NCBI GenBank assembly: GCA_016841005.1
Contig: JAEORG010000192.1
Coordinates: forward strand, 1 to 64,000
DNA length: 64,000 nucleotides
Direction of reading: 5' to 3'
Origin: Candidatus Thorarchaeota archaeon
GTDB taxonomy: Archaea; Asgardarchaeota; Thorarchaeia; Thorarchaeales; Thorarchaeaceae
The position numbers and the translations under genes were made by a program. Below are positions 16,939-25,847 of this stretch, one piece after another. The notes below the pieces were generated by a model. That model had not been told where the DNA came from and ran no database searches. It saw only the letters and a list, made by a program, of their open reading frames with translations. Numbering within the stretch: position 1 is the stretch's first letter; each line of letters begins with the position of its first letter.

Positions 16939-17442
16939 ATGCCAAAGATAGAGAAGATAAAGAAGCGACATTTGCTAAAACGAAAACAGCAGAAAGCAGA
17001 ACTTGAGAAGATTGAAAGTGCACTTGGTACTGAGATACGAGTAGATGTGAGCACTCAGTTGGAAACTGGAATATTAGATGATGATACGCGGGTCCTAATC
17101 TATCAAAATGAGATTTTGTTCTTTGAGAGGGAGAATCGATTCTTTCCAACTCTGCATGCGCTTCTAAAGGATATGATTAGTATTCCACGAATTGCTGTTG
17201 ACATGGGCGCAATTCGATATGTGGTAAATGGTGCAGATATAATGCGACCTGGAATTACAAAGATTGATGACGATGTACGTAAGGATGCTGCAGTTGCCAT
17301 TGTTGACGAAAAACATGGCAAACCCTTAGCTGTCGGAATCGCAACTATGGACTCGGAAGAAATGAGAACTGCGACTTCGGGTAAGGTTGTGTTATCTGTA
17401 CATCACGTGAATGATCGTCTGTGGGATTTCACCAAGGGATAG
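16939..17442 (+). CDS. MCT-1/Tma20-like RNA-binding protein with PUA domain
   Basis: The 167-residue protein has a basic N-terminus (KKRHLLKRKQQKAELEKIES), a pre-PUA module typical of archaeal MCTS1 homologs (residues 1-85), and a C-terminal PUA domain (90-160: VVNGADIMRPGITKIDDDV, AVAIVDEKHGKPLAVGIATMDSEEM, KGKVV-type end). MCTS1 with DENR acts in eukaryotic translation re-initiation and ribosome recycling; the archaeal role is probably ribosome-related. It diverges from Lsm across about 160 nt and converges on the helicase gene with a 2-nt gap. Confidence 0.85.
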   Translation: MPKIEKIKKRHLLKRKQQKAELEKIESALGTEIRVDVSTQLETGILDDDTRVLIYQNEILFFERENRFFPTLHALLKDMISIPRIAVDMGAIRYVVNGADIMRPGITKIDDDVRKDAAVAIVDEKHGKPLAVGIATMDSEEMRTATSGKVVLSVHHVNDRLWDFTKG

Positions 17443-17444
17443 AC

Positions 17445-20126
17445 CTACGATGTTTCCTCTTCCAATCTAGACCTTACATACTGAAGAGCCGCTTTGTACA
17501 CCTCTTTTGCAAATGTTGGCTCTAAACCTGAGTTCCGAGCAAATCTATCTCTAGCCAACCCTCTCTTTTCGGGGTCTCTATCTTTACTAAGAACATCGGA
17601 TATCGATTCATATTCTCTATCATACAGAACTCGTGCATCATGGCGGGAGAGTGAAGTCAATTGGTCATCTTTCAGATGTAGTATGAGTTCCAATAAGTCT
17701 GACTTTGCAAGATCTTCCCTCACACCATATAGTAGTTGTCGACTAAAAATATGGCATCTTTCAGCTACCTCCTTTTTCTTAAGCTGTAGAAAGTATTGAC
17801 TCAAGTCCTCTGCAAGTCCACTACAAATTCTTGTCAGAGCATCAAAGTCTCCTTCATCAATATCAATTCCTCCCATACTTCTGCCATCAATCACAATATT
17901 CTGACCTTCTGCATTTGCATCAGAAATTACATCAACGGCATCTCTCTCCTCAACCCACCCTTTTACAGCAGTCCGTTTGACTTTGTTTCTACCTCTTGTA
18001 AGCTCATCATACCAGTTACTAGGATTTTCAATACCTGCAGCTTTTAGCTCGATTGTAGTTGGGTAGGATGTTCTAGGTCGCACAATTTGAGGCAATCCAA
18101 AAGATAGAATAGTATCAACAAGTTCACCATTAGATGCATCGGGTCCCATCTGATCAAGTAGTGTCTGTATTTCCAGATATCGAATGATATCAAGACCTGA
18201 GCGAGTAGCAGCGATGACATTTTTGCTAAGTTTAAAACCCGAATCTGTGGATTCGATGGCGTTTTTCTTGAACAACCATGTAAATAGAATATTGAACATC
18301 TTTTTGACTTGTTTTTCATAATCTGGATGTTGAACCGAACGAAAGCTCTCTTCAGCTATTGATTTCATTGTTTCTTGTAACTCCTCCTTCATGAACTTCC
18401 GCCCACTCACAGCCTCCCTTGTCATCAGATTAGCAAGAATTGATGGATAGATTGGACCAGGATTCAGAGATTCTAAAGGTCGATGGAGAAGAGTATTAAC
18501 AAGACTGTCTGCATCTTGAAAACGTCTAGAAGGTCCCTCAAACACTATGTAGACACTTCCTCCATGTTCCGCAAGATGATATTCTCCGATTCGTCCAGCC
18601 ACCTGAAGATACCTCGATCTAGCTGCTAGATAGTCCATATATCTATCAAACAGGATGATCACACAATCAAATGGGAAACTGATTCCTGCTGTAATCCCAG
18701 TTGTTGAAACGACTGATCTAATCCGACCAGTCTTGATACTATCCTCAAGCCTTCTGCGTATCGATGCACTTAGTCCAGCATGATGAAATGCCACACCTTG
18801 TTTCAAAACCTCTTTCAATCGGCTAGCAACGGGCATCTGACTCTCGTTTCCAATGATATGGTCTACAACTCCATCAATGACCTTTCTCTGAAAATGTCTT
18901 GACATCACACCTGCTAACCACTCTGCTCGGAAACGTGATGATGCAACTACCAAAACAGACTTGTCTTCGTAGTCTTCCATATGTTCAATGACTGACTCAA
19001 GAAAGTGTTCTCTCTTCATCAAGATGTTTTGAGTACCATCACTGCTTGAGATTTGAATTCCATTCTCTTGTCGTGTAACTATATACTCATCGGGATTCAG
19101 ACGCACGCTAGGTCTGAAAGTCCTTGCCTTTAGCCAATCCGCAACTCTTTCAGTATTACCAAATCTAGAAGATAGTGTAATGATTTGTGATTTTCTTTTT
19201 TGAAGAGTAACCAGACAATCAAGCTTTGCACTTCTATCTGTCCCCAAATTTCCTGCATCTATTTCGCCAATTTGTGAATCAAGTTCAGTGAGCTCATCTA
19301 CAACTGTGAGCCCGATATCTTCAGTCCATTTATCCTTACGAAGCAAATCTGTGAAAACAGACTCATATACTCCCACAATCAAATTGGCCTGTTTTAATTC
19401 ATCAGAATCAGTACTCTTCGTGCCATCATGTCTTTCAACCTTATACCCCATATCCTCCAATAGCTCGCCATATTCATTGATGACCTGAGTGATGATTGAC
19501 TGATATGGACTTAAGTAAAGACATTTGATACCTGATTGGAGTTTGATAAGAATCGCAACCATCGCGAGAAAGGTTTTTCCAGATCCTGGAGGCATTTGTA
19601 TGATAATATTACCCTCCAAATCTTCTGCCTCATTTAGAAATTTCTCCTGAGCGGGAAGGAGTCTTACAAAGTTCTTGTATCGTAATAATACCTTAGCAGT
19701 TCTGTACACTTCTGTATCCATAGAAGTTGGTCCGATCATACCATCGACAGCAGATAATGCCAACCGTCCTTCGTGAGTTATCATGAATGTTCGTTGCTTC
19801 TTTCCCTTGCTTCCAAGAGCAATAACATAGTTCGCTTTGACAAGTTTGTTCATGCTTTCATATAGGGTACCACCTGCAGCGAATCTTTTCTTGATTCGTT
19901 CGTATTCGATTTCTTTTGCAGATCTCTCATTTGCACGACCAGATTTGGGTTTTTTTGTCCCCATCAAATCTAGTATTCCCTCGACAATCTCATCCCAACC
20001 CATATTTGGAATGATATCCCCAGCTCCAGGTCTAAGTACCTGAAGAATCTCAATTGCATAACGATTTCCAAGCGCTCTTAATCTTGTCCGCGTTTCTTCG
20101 AGTTCAATCTCCTCCATGACTTCCAC
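17445..20126 (-). CDS. Ski2-like superfamily 2 helicase with N-terminal winged helix
   Basis: The 893-residue protein starts with a winged-helix-like domain (residues about 15-130; ALGNRYAIEILQVL, then SMNKLVKANYVI and RTFMITHEGRLAL). The helicase core has an intact Walker A (PPGSGKT, K184), motif II DELT (277-280), motif IV/V (FHHAGLS; STTGITAGISFP) and motif VI QVAGRIGE (508-515). Two motifs differ from Hel308/Ski2 norms: motif III is LSSRFGN rather than LSAT-x-GN, and the final motif VI arginine is Glu (E515). A long C-terminal region follows. ATP binding looks possible but coupling may be altered. A GTG at 20126 or an ATG at 20117 could be the start. Confidence 0.8.
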   Translation of the reverse strand: MEVMEEIELEETRTRLRALGNRYAIEILQVLRPGAGDIIPNMGWDEIVEGILDLMGTKKPKSGRANERSAKEIEYERIKKRFAAGGTLYESMNKLVKANYVIALGSKGKKQRTFMITHEGRLALSAVDGMIGPTSMDTEVYRTAKVLLRYKNFVRLLPAQEKFLNEAEDLEGNIIIQMPPGSGKTFLAMVAILIKLQSGIKCLYLSPYQSIITQVINEYGELLEDMGYKVERHDGTKSTDSDELKQANLIVGVYESVFTDLLRKDKWTEDIGLTVVDELTELDSQIGEIDAGNLGTDRSAKLDCLVTLQKRKSQIITLSSRFGNTERVADWLKARTFRPSVRLNPDEYIVTRQENGIQISSSDGTQNILMKREHFLESVIEHMEDYEDKSVLVVASSRFRAEWLAGVMSRHFQRKVIDGVVDHIIGNESQMPVASRLKEVLKQGVAFHHAGLSASIRRRLEDSIKTGRIRSVVSTTGITAGISFPFDCVIILFDRYMDYLAARSRYLQVAGRIGEYHLAEHGGSVYIVFEGPSRRFQDADSLVNTLLHRPLESLNPGPIYPSILANLMTREAVSGRKFMKEELQETMKSIAEESFRSVQHPDYEKQVKKMFNILFTWLFKKNAIESTDSGFKLSKNVIAATRSGLDIIRYLEIQTLLDQMGPDASNGELVDTILSFGLPQIVRPRTSYPTTIELKAAGIENPSNWYDELTRGRNKVKRTAVKGWVEERDAVDVISDANAEGQNIVIDGRSMGGIDIDEGDFDALTRICSGLAEDLSQYFLQLKKKEVAERCHIFSRQLLYGVREDLAKSDLLELILHLKDDQLTSLSRHDARVLYDREYESISDVLSKDRDPEKRGLARDRFARNSGLEPTFAKEVYKAALQYVRSRLEEETS

Positions 20127-20235
20127 TCATCATTACCGAGTAATCGTTTGTAAAATCTGTTTCGTGCGGCACTGAGGATAATACTCGCTCTTTTCTTCTT
20201 AGAAAATGGTACTTCATTCGTAGAGGTGGCTCTAA

Positions 20236-20631
20236 GTGAGATATCTGTTCAGACGTAGAGGTGAAAGGGAAACCAAAGAAGAAACAAAGAACCTCATTCA
20301 GTCGGGTTTGGGGATTTTCTCTCCGGTGGTTGAAGCAATAGAACCTGATCCAGCTCATGAATGCAAACGTCTTGCAGAGCTTGAACATATTTTCGTGAGA
20401 TCAAAGGCTCTCCAATCACTTGATGATGTGCCTTTTGTAGTTGATCAGATTAAGAACGGGAATATCGTTCTCCTAGATATCACTAGACTCAATGATGGAC
20501 AGGATCATACACATCTCGAATTGAAGAGAATCATCGAACGTATACGTGGAGAAACTAGAAGTTATCGAGCTGATCTTGCACTTGTTAATGACAACTGCGT
20601 CATGGTGACTCCACCATTCGTCAAGTTCTAA
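20236..20631 (+). CDS. sepF: SepF-like cell-division protein
   Basis: The 131-residue protein starts at GTG with GGTGG 5 nt upstream. Residues 55-131 match SepF: VVDQIKNGNIVLLDITRLND, then LKRIIERIRGETRSYRADLALVNDNCVMVTPPFVKF. In archaea SepF is the membrane anchor of FtsZ. The N-terminus (MRYLFRRRGER) is basic and short and might form the membrane-binding helix. No ftsZ is in the window. It is transcribed away from the helicase and converges on aCPSF1 with a 5-nt gap. Confidence 0.85.
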   Translation: MRYLFRRRGERETKEETKNLIQSGLGIFSPVVEAIEPDPAHECKRLAELEHIFVRSKALQSLDDVPFVVDQIKNGNIVLLDITRLNDGQDHTHLELKRIIERIRGETRSYRADLALVNDNCVMVTPPFVKF

Positions 20632-20636
20632 GATGC

Positions 20637-22556
20637 TCATTTGAGTTTAATACTTTCAGTCACCGAAAGCGCTTTCGTGTCAATGTTCATAGATTTATGG
20701 ATAGTTGATGCTAGGTTGACACACTTCGAAGCCTCACCATGACAGGTTAATACTTTCTCAGGTACAGGATTCACACGCTTGATAAAATTCAAGATTTGTT
20801 TTCGGTCTGAATGACCTGAAAATCCCTCTACCGTATCAACCTCTAAGTTGACTGGAACTACTTGCATATTACCGTCTCTATTTCTCATCTGAACTTCTTT
20901 CCAGCCTTTTTGAATACGCCGTCCTAGTGTTCCCTCGCCTTGATAGGATACAAAGCATATAGTATTCTTTTCATCCGGAGCAAGGAACCTGAAATACTCG
21001 ACACTGGGTCCTCCAGCAAGCATACCCGATGTAGCCATTATGATACATGGTTCTCCCTCAACAATCTCCTCTCTTTGTTCATGACTATCCACTTGAACGA
21101 AAATCTCGTTGAGGAATGGATTGATACCTTGATGGAAAATCATCTCTCTAATCTTTTTACTAAGAGCTTCTGGATGTGTAGTATGTATTGCAGTTGCTTG
21201 TGCAATCATCCCTTCAAGATACACAGGTATTCTTGGAATTCTATTCTTTGTGACAAGATCTTCAATTACTAACATAATCTCCTGTGCACGACCAACTGCG
21301 AGTACAGGAATTAGTACTTTCCCGCCTCTTTCAATAGTTTTACGAATGATTCCTGCAAATTTCTTCTCTACCTCTTGTCGTGGAGGCATCTTGTCCGTAG
21401 GATGGCCGTATGTGCTCTCGACAATCAGAGTTTCAAGTCTGGGAAATGTGAAGGTTGCAGGTTCAAGAAGGCGAGTCCTACCAAATTTGAAGTCTCCACT
21501 ATATGCCAGATTATATTGCCCATCTCCAATATGGAGGTGTATAATAGCAGAACCGAGAATATGTCCTGCATTATGAAGTGTTAGTCTCACATCTGGGGCG
21601 ATATCTGTAACCTCCCCGTAGTTTAATGTAATCGTATGAAGTATGGCTTCTTTCACATCTCGGTCACGGTAGGGTCTGAGCTTGCCTTCACGTTCTGCAA
21701 CATCAAGATAGTCTAGCTGCAGGAGCGTAGCTAAATTGAGAGTGGGAGCAGTCATGTATACAGGCCCTCGATATCCGTATTTGAATAGAAATGGAACCAT
21801 GCCGCAATGATCAAGATGAGCGTGGGTGATGATTACAGCATCAAGTTCCTCTATATTGAATTCGGGCATGTCAAGTCGCGGAAATGCCTTGCTTGGAGTT
21901 CCCACATTCACACCACAATCAATGAGTATGTTTGTTTCAGGAGTCTGAAGGAACATCGATTGCCTTCCTACTTCCTTGAACCCACCAAATGCAGTAAGTC
22001 TAATCCATCCATTTTCGACCAAGGACTGTCTATGAATTCGACGTCCAATCTCTCGGAATGCTTTGTTTCTTCTACTAGCTTCAGACTGGATAATATATCG
22101 GATCTGTTTGATAAGTTTACTCTCAATTGGGGGAGTGCGCATTACATTTGGACGCCAGAAAGTCTGCCTTGTAATCTCTCTGAGTGTAGTCCCACTACGA
22201 CCAATCACTAATCCTGGCTTCTGGGCTTCTATAATGACTTCTCCTCGAGAATCATCAAAATCAATCGAACTAATTTCAGCTTCTTCTGGAATAAGTTCTC
22301 TTACAGCTTTCTCTGCTTCTTCATGCGGAAGACGCACCTCGGGAGCAGATCTGACAACAATACGCTTTCTCATCTTACGAGCGAGGGCTTTGATTTTATC
22401 TCCATCATCAAGCAGAATTTTAGGTGCTTTGGAATAAATCGCAATCTCAGGTCCTTCATACTCTACACTACTAATTGCAGCAGAGCGTGGTAAAGCCTTT
22501 CGAACTGCTTCACGAACATCTAAAATTTCTTCATCGTTAGAAGCCATTTGTGTCAC
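20637..22556 (-). CDS. aCPSF1/FttA: KH-metallo-beta-lactamase-beta-CASP ribonuclease, transcription termination factor
   Basis: The 639-residue protein has N-terminal KH-type domains (to about residue 165; GRSG at 119-122 is the KH loop), a metallo-beta-lactamase core with HAHLDH at 245-250, and a beta-CASP domain (MIAQATAIHTTHPE, IIMATSGMLAGGPSVEYF, VEGFSGHSD). This is the universal archaeal homolog of CPSF73, shown in other archaea to cleave nascent RNA and terminate transcription. Length and domain order are standard. The GTG at 22556 or the ATG at 22547 could be the start. A perfect 20-bp palindrome lies just upstream. The tight convergent gene ends in this window fit reliance on such a factor. 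Confidence 0.95.
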   Translation of the reverse strand: MTQMASNDEEILDVREAVRKALPRSAAISSVEYEGPEIAIYSKAPKILLDDGDKIKALARKMRKRIVVRSAPEVRLPHEEAEKAVRELIPEEAEISSIDFDDSRGEVIIEAQKPGLVIGRSGTTLREITRQTFWRPNVMRTPPIESKLIKQIRYIIQSEASRRNKAFREIGRRIHRQSLVENGWIRLTAFGGFKEVGRQSMFLQTPETNILIDCGVNVGTPSKAFPRLDMPEFNIEELDAVIITHAHLDHCGMVPFLFKYGYRGPVYMTAPTLNLATLLQLDYLDVAEREGKLRPYRDRDVKEAILHTITLNYGEVTDIAPDVRLTLHNAGHILGSAIIHLHIGDGQYNLAYSGDFKFGRTRLLEPATFTFPRLETLIVESTYGHPTDKMPPRQEVEKKFAGIIRKTIERGGKVLIPVLAVGRAQEIMLVIEDLVTKNRIPRIPVYLEGMIAQATAIHTTHPEALSKKIREMIFHQGINPFLNEIFVQVDSHEQREEIVEGEPCIIMATSGMLAGGPSVEYFRFLAPDEKNTICFVSYQGEGTLGRRIQKGWKEVQMRNRDGNMQVVPVNLEVDTVEGFSGHSDRKQILNFIKRVNPVPEKVLTCHGEASKCVNLASTIHKSMNIDTKALSVTESIKLK

Positions 22557-22601
22557 TTCTCATTATTATGCCCACACCCTCCAATCATTGTGTCTGCTAT
22601 C

Positions 22602-22621
22602 TTGAACCAAATTTGGTTCAA
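22602..22621. promoter_or_regulatory. Perfect 20-bp palindrome upstream of aCPSF1
   Basis: TTGAACCAAATTTGGTTCAA is a perfect inverted repeat with no spacer, 46 nt before the aCPSF1 GTG start and 44 nt after the proteasome beta stop, both on the minus strand. It could be a dimeric regulator's operator or, in RNA, a hairpin between the two genes. No U-tract follows. Confidence 0.45.
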
Positions 22622-22664
22622 AGTTACCGCTGCTAATCGAATTAAATTCAAGGATAGTGAAAAA

Positions 22665-23303
22665 TCACTGTTCCTTCCAGATCTTCAGGATGGACTCTTT
22701 ATCCATCTCCTGATACCCATCCTTATCGATAATACTGACAAGAATTGAGTTTCCTGAAGCTGCATCCCGTTCGATTGCTGCTGCTACTGCACGAATAGCA
22801 AGTTCCACTGCCTTTTTCTTTGGCAGGTCGTCCTTGTACTCTGCTTCTAGAACACCAAGTGCAACAGGTGACCCAGAACCATTTGCAACGTACTTGTCCG
22901 GTAATACAGAACCAATAAAGTCTGTATAGAAGACTTGTGGGCCTTCGTCATCAAAGCCTCCTACGAGACTACCCAGCATGTATCCACCTCTTGCTTGGAA
23001 CATTATGTTACTCAGCAATTTAGTTAATGCTTTTACACGCATAGGGCGTCCTCTTTGGATCTCAAAGAGTTTAGCCTCCGCTCTAAGAAGGTCCATTATT
23101 GACTGTGCGTCTGCAACAGAACCAGCAATTGTTGCACCAATTCTGTCTGTGATTTTGTAAATCTTCTTCGCAGTCTTGTTGGCGATAAGAAAGCCCATTG
23201 TGGCTCTCTGATCACTTGCTAGTATTACACAGTCTTTAGCAACCAGTCCAATAGTAGTTGTACCAGTTTTGAGTTCTTCTGGAGCTTGAGTTGGATGTTC
23301 CAT
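22665..23303 (-). CDS. psmB: Proteasome beta subunit (catalytic)
   Basis: The start is set at the ATG at 23303 (MEHPTQAPEELKTG), giving a 14-residue propeptide before the Thr nucleophile; the frame is open to 23426 but those residues are not family-like. Counting from mature Thr1, Asp17 (in ASDQRAT) and Lys33 (in NKTAKK) are in the expected catalytic positions. The subunit forms the inner rings of the 20S particle. No alpha subunit is nearby; a PAC2-type assembly-chaperone homolog lies at 39.5 kb. Confidence 0.95.
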   Translation of the reverse strand: MEHPTQAPEELKTGTTTIGLVAKDCVILASDQRATMGFLIANKTAKKIYKITDRIGATIAGSVADAQSIMDLLRAEAKLFEIQRGRPMRVKALTKLLSNIMFQARGGYMLGSLVGGFDDEGPQVFYTDFIGSVLPDKYVANGSGSPVALGVLEAEYKDDLPKKKAVELAIRAVAAAIERDAASGNSILVSIIDKDGYQEMDKESILKIWKEQ

Positions 23304-23422
23304 ATAGAGTAACTCCGTTATAGAGATTAAGTCTCGGAGAACTAGTGACGATAAGCTGTTTTTTGTGAAATGTATTAAAACGTTGCTATGTTGCACATTT
23401 TTGCAAGAAAAGGAGTAGATTA

Positions 23423-23456
23423 ACACTTCATAGAGTCAAATTGCTCCATGAAGTGT
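23423..23456 (-). terminator. Hairpin downstream of FKBP gene
   Basis: A 9-bp perfect stem (ACACTTCAT with ATGAAGTGT) around a 16-nt loop begins 11 nt after the FKBP stop codon on the minus strand. A pyrimidine-rich run with TTTTC follows about 11 nt beyond the stem. It could terminate FKBP transcription before the proteasome gene or be a 3'-UTR structure. Confidence 0.4.
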
Positions 23457-23467
23457 ACTCTTTTTCA

Positions 23468-24301
23468 TTATGTGGTGTTCCCTTTTGGTTCTTCAGGACG
23501 AGGCCATATTGTAATTAGTTTCACTTCTTTGGCATTTTCCACAACCTTAAGCGCATCAGCCGCGATTCCAATCTCACCGTATTGGATGTTCTCAATGTAC
23601 CTTGATTCCTTTGGTAATTCAATTGTGATAGTCTTACCAGTGATTGATACTTTGAACTGCTCTATAGGAATAGCTGGGATTCTTCTCTTCACAACAGCTA
23701 GAAGTTTGTCAACTGGGTCGGAAATAATCTCCCTTACAGTCAAATCAAAAATCAATGTCTTTCCAGCAAGTGGGGGATTGAAATCAACTCTTACAGTCCG
23801 TCCAAGTACAGATGTTATTACCCCTCGTTCGCGACCAAAGGTAATCTCTTCGCCTTTGTACCCTTTAACTCCCTGCTTATGTAGCTTAGTCAATGCAATT
23901 TTCTTGATAAGGTTTGGATCTCTTTGACCTGCTCCTCTTTCAGGGGGGACTTCGACAGTTTTACTATCACCAACCTTCATTCCGACCAATTCTTCTTCTA
24001 GTGCTTCTAGTAACCAGTTCCAACCAATTGCAACTAACATAGGCTGATACCGTTCATTCTCTTTGTGAATATCCTTTTCTTTAGCGACCTGTTCGATAGT
24101 TGTATCAAAGTAGAATCCGTCATCTTTTGTATAACCTGTGTAGTCAACATAAACGAGACTTTTCTCAGTGACAACAGTTTCAACCGTCTTCTTGGTAGTC
24201 TTCGTTTCGGCGCTTTTCTTAGCGGTTGCCTTCTTACTGGTTGTTTGTTTCTTTGCAGCAGGCTTTTTCTTAGCCTTGGCAGTTGATTCCTTTGTGGACA
24301 T
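23468..24301 (-). CDS. FKBP-type peptidyl-prolyl isomerase with Lys/Ala-rich N-terminal tail
   Basis: The 277-residue protein is a SlyD-like archaeal FKBP: VYVDYTGYTKDDGFYFDTT, then VGMKVGDSKTVEVPPERGAG, an insert-in-flap region, and FNPPLAGKTLIFDLTV. A C-terminal domain (residues about 195-270) of unknown role follows, as in long archaeal FKBPs. The first 41 residues are a low-complexity tail of Lys, Ala, Thr and Ser (KAKKKPAAKKQTTSKKATAK), like histone H1 tails, suggesting nucleic-acid or ribosome contact. Monocistronic, with its own TATA-like box and a 3' hairpin. Confidence 0.9.
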   Translation of the reverse strand: MSTKESTAKAKKKPAAKKQTTSKKATAKKSAETKTTKKTVETVVTEKSLVYVDYTGYTKDDGFYFDTTIEQVAKEKDIHKENERYQPMLVAIGWNWLLEALEEELVGMKVGDSKTVEVPPERGAGQRDPNLIKKIALTKLHKQGVKGYKGEEITFGRERGVITSVLGRTVRVDFNPPLAGKTLIFDLTVREIISDPVDKLLAVVKRRIPAIPIEQFKVSITGKTITIELPKESRYIENIQYGEIGIAADALKVVENAKEVKLITIWPRPEEPKGNTT

Positions 24302-24351
24302 ATCTGACTCCCTCTGGGCTTATAGCTGTTCTCTTCGGGCTGCTCGGAGTT

Positions 24352-24363
24352 GTTATAAAACGA
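24352..24363 (-). promoter_or_regulatory. TATA-like promoter of FKBP gene
   Basis: On the minus strand the sequence reads TCGTTTTATAAC, an archaeal TATA-box match about 50 nt before the FKBP ATG. The expected transcription start near 24328 would leave a leader of roughly 25-30 nt. Confidence 0.4.
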
Positions 24364-24375
24364 TTTCCTTAGGCC

Positions 24376-24966
24376 CTATTTCTTGAAGGTCCCTCTTAGT
24401 ATCTGCAGTTTTTCATAGAATAATGGTGTTTCACCAACAACATCAGTGACAAGCGAGCAGAAACTCATAGTTTGCTTTATTTTTTCTATATTTTCCAGTG
24501 ATGAAACTACAATGTAGATTCTCCCTTCTGGCTGTAGGTATTCTACAGCATTACGGATGAATCGCTCTGTTGTTTCAATACCAATCTCCCCTCCAATCAA
24601 TGCATGGTCAAGAGAAGTACCACTATCTTCCTTTGGCAGGTATGGAGGATTGAAGGCAATTATCGAGAATTTCTCTCTAGGATCTATTGCGGTCAGTAAA
24701 TCTGATTGAATCACTGACACTTTATGCTCTAGTGAATTATTCCGAGCATTTGACATTGTGTTTCTTACAGCAGCATACTGACTGTCAATCGCAATAACTC
24801 GGTCAACCGACTGGCACAGGTGTAATGCTACATACCCTGTTCCAGTTCCCACTTCAACTGCATAATCTTCTGGCCAAGTGTCTATAGAATCAAGTAGAAG
24901 AAATGTATCCTCTGCAGGAGGATAAACCTCTGGGAAAACATCAATCTTCAGTACATTTTCTTTCAA
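24376..24966 (-). CDS. HemK2-like (Mtq2/PrmC family) release-factor methyltransferase
   Basis: The 196-residue class I methyltransferase has the SAM site VEVGTGTGYVALHL and the catalytic NPPYLPKED motif that marks glutamine or lysine N-methylation. In archaea this gene is the homolog of eukaryotic Mtq2/HEMK2, which modifies eRF1; the aRF1 target is inferred. It is the last gene of the eL21-RpoF-DUF655-KsgA-HemK operon, 11 nt after KsgA. Confidence 0.9.
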   Translation of the reverse strand: MKENVLKIDVFPEVYPPAEDTFLLLDSIDTWPEDYAVEVGTGTGYVALHLCQSVDRVIAIDSQYAAVRNTMSNARNNSLEHKVSVIQSDLLTAIDPREKFSIIAFNPPYLPKEDSGTSLDHALIGGEIGIETTERFIRNAVEYLQPEGRIYIVVSSLENIEKIKQTMSFCSLVTDVVGETPLFYEKLQILRGTFKK

Positions 24967-24977
24967 GGTCTATTCCT

Positions 24978-25835
24978 CTATGGCATCTCTAGGTCACCAG
25001 CTTCAACCATCTCATATACAATATCTGATAAAGTAACAAGGGTTTCCAAGGAAAGGTCCCTCAACCGACTGGTTTCATCTATTCTCTCAGTCTGGGAAAA
25101 GAATGTTTGTGTGAGATTGGATTTTCCGAGGTTCTTGAGCCAAATCTTCATTGCTTTCCGAAGTTGTTTGTTAGGATAGGAATAGAGCCCATGGACCATC
25201 CAGAAGAAAATCTTCGAATCTTTGGCAAAGGGACCGCTTGTTCTCTTTGTGACCTTGAGAACAGCAGAATCTACAGCTGGAATTGGGTAGAAATTATTTG
25301 CTTTCACATCCATTACATGATTTGCTGTTCCCAGATATTGAAAATCTACTGATAATCTAGAATACAAAGAACTATTTGGAATGGCTAGTATTCTGTCTGA
25401 GAACTCCTTTTGAAACATTAATACTCCCAAATCAAATGTGGATTCCGTAAGGAGTCTGAAGATTATCTCTGAAGAGATACTATAGGGAAGATTTGCAACA
25501 ACCTTATTCACATCAGGGAGATCGACATTGAGTGCATCACCATGAACTATCAACACGTTTTTTTTCTCTCGAAGAATATCGCGTAGAGCAGCAACAAGCC
25601 CTGATTCGAGTTCGATAACTGTTACATTGTTTGATTTCTCTGCAAGAATAGATGTTAATATGCCCAAACCGCCTCCAATTTCTAGAACGCTATCTTCTGC
25701 TGAGATATCAGCTGCGTCAACAATCTTCCTTGCAATCTGTTCAGATTTAAGAAAACTCTGCCCTCTTTCTTTTCTAGGGCGCACTGAGTACTGTCTTAGT
25801 AATGATTTGATGTCACTATCGTGCAGCAGGCTCAC
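24978..25835 (-). CDS. ksgA: rRNA adenine dimethyltransferase KsgA/Dim1
   Basis: The 285-residue protein has the family start (RPRKERGQSFLKSEQIARKIV), the SAM motif VLEIGGGLGILTSILAEK, and NLPYSISSEI, the N-L-P-Y active-site motif for dimethylation of two adjacent adenines in helix 45 of 16S rRNA. Full family length. It follows DUF655 by 12 nt in the conserved archaeal operon. Confidence 0.96.
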   Translation of the reverse strand: MSLLHDSDIKSLLRQYSVRPRKERGQSFLKSEQIARKIVDAADISAEDSVLEIGGGLGILTSILAEKSNNVTVIELESGLVAALRDILREKKNVLIVHGDALNVDLPDVNKVVANLPYSISSEIIFRLLTESTFDLGVLMFQKEFSDRILAIPNSSLYSRLSVDFQYLGTANHVMDVKANNFYPIPAVDSAVLKVTKRTSGPFAKDSKIFFWMVHGLYSYPNKQLRKAMKIWLKNLGKSNLTQTFFSQTERIDETSRLRDLSLETLVTLSDIVYEMVEAGDLEMP

Positions 25836-25847
25836 CTGAGCTGAGTT

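Noticed and set aside
16778..17149. N-terminal extension of Lsm
   Set aside because: It overlaps the divergent MCT-1-like gene and has no homology; the ATG at 16777 has GGTGA at the right distance.
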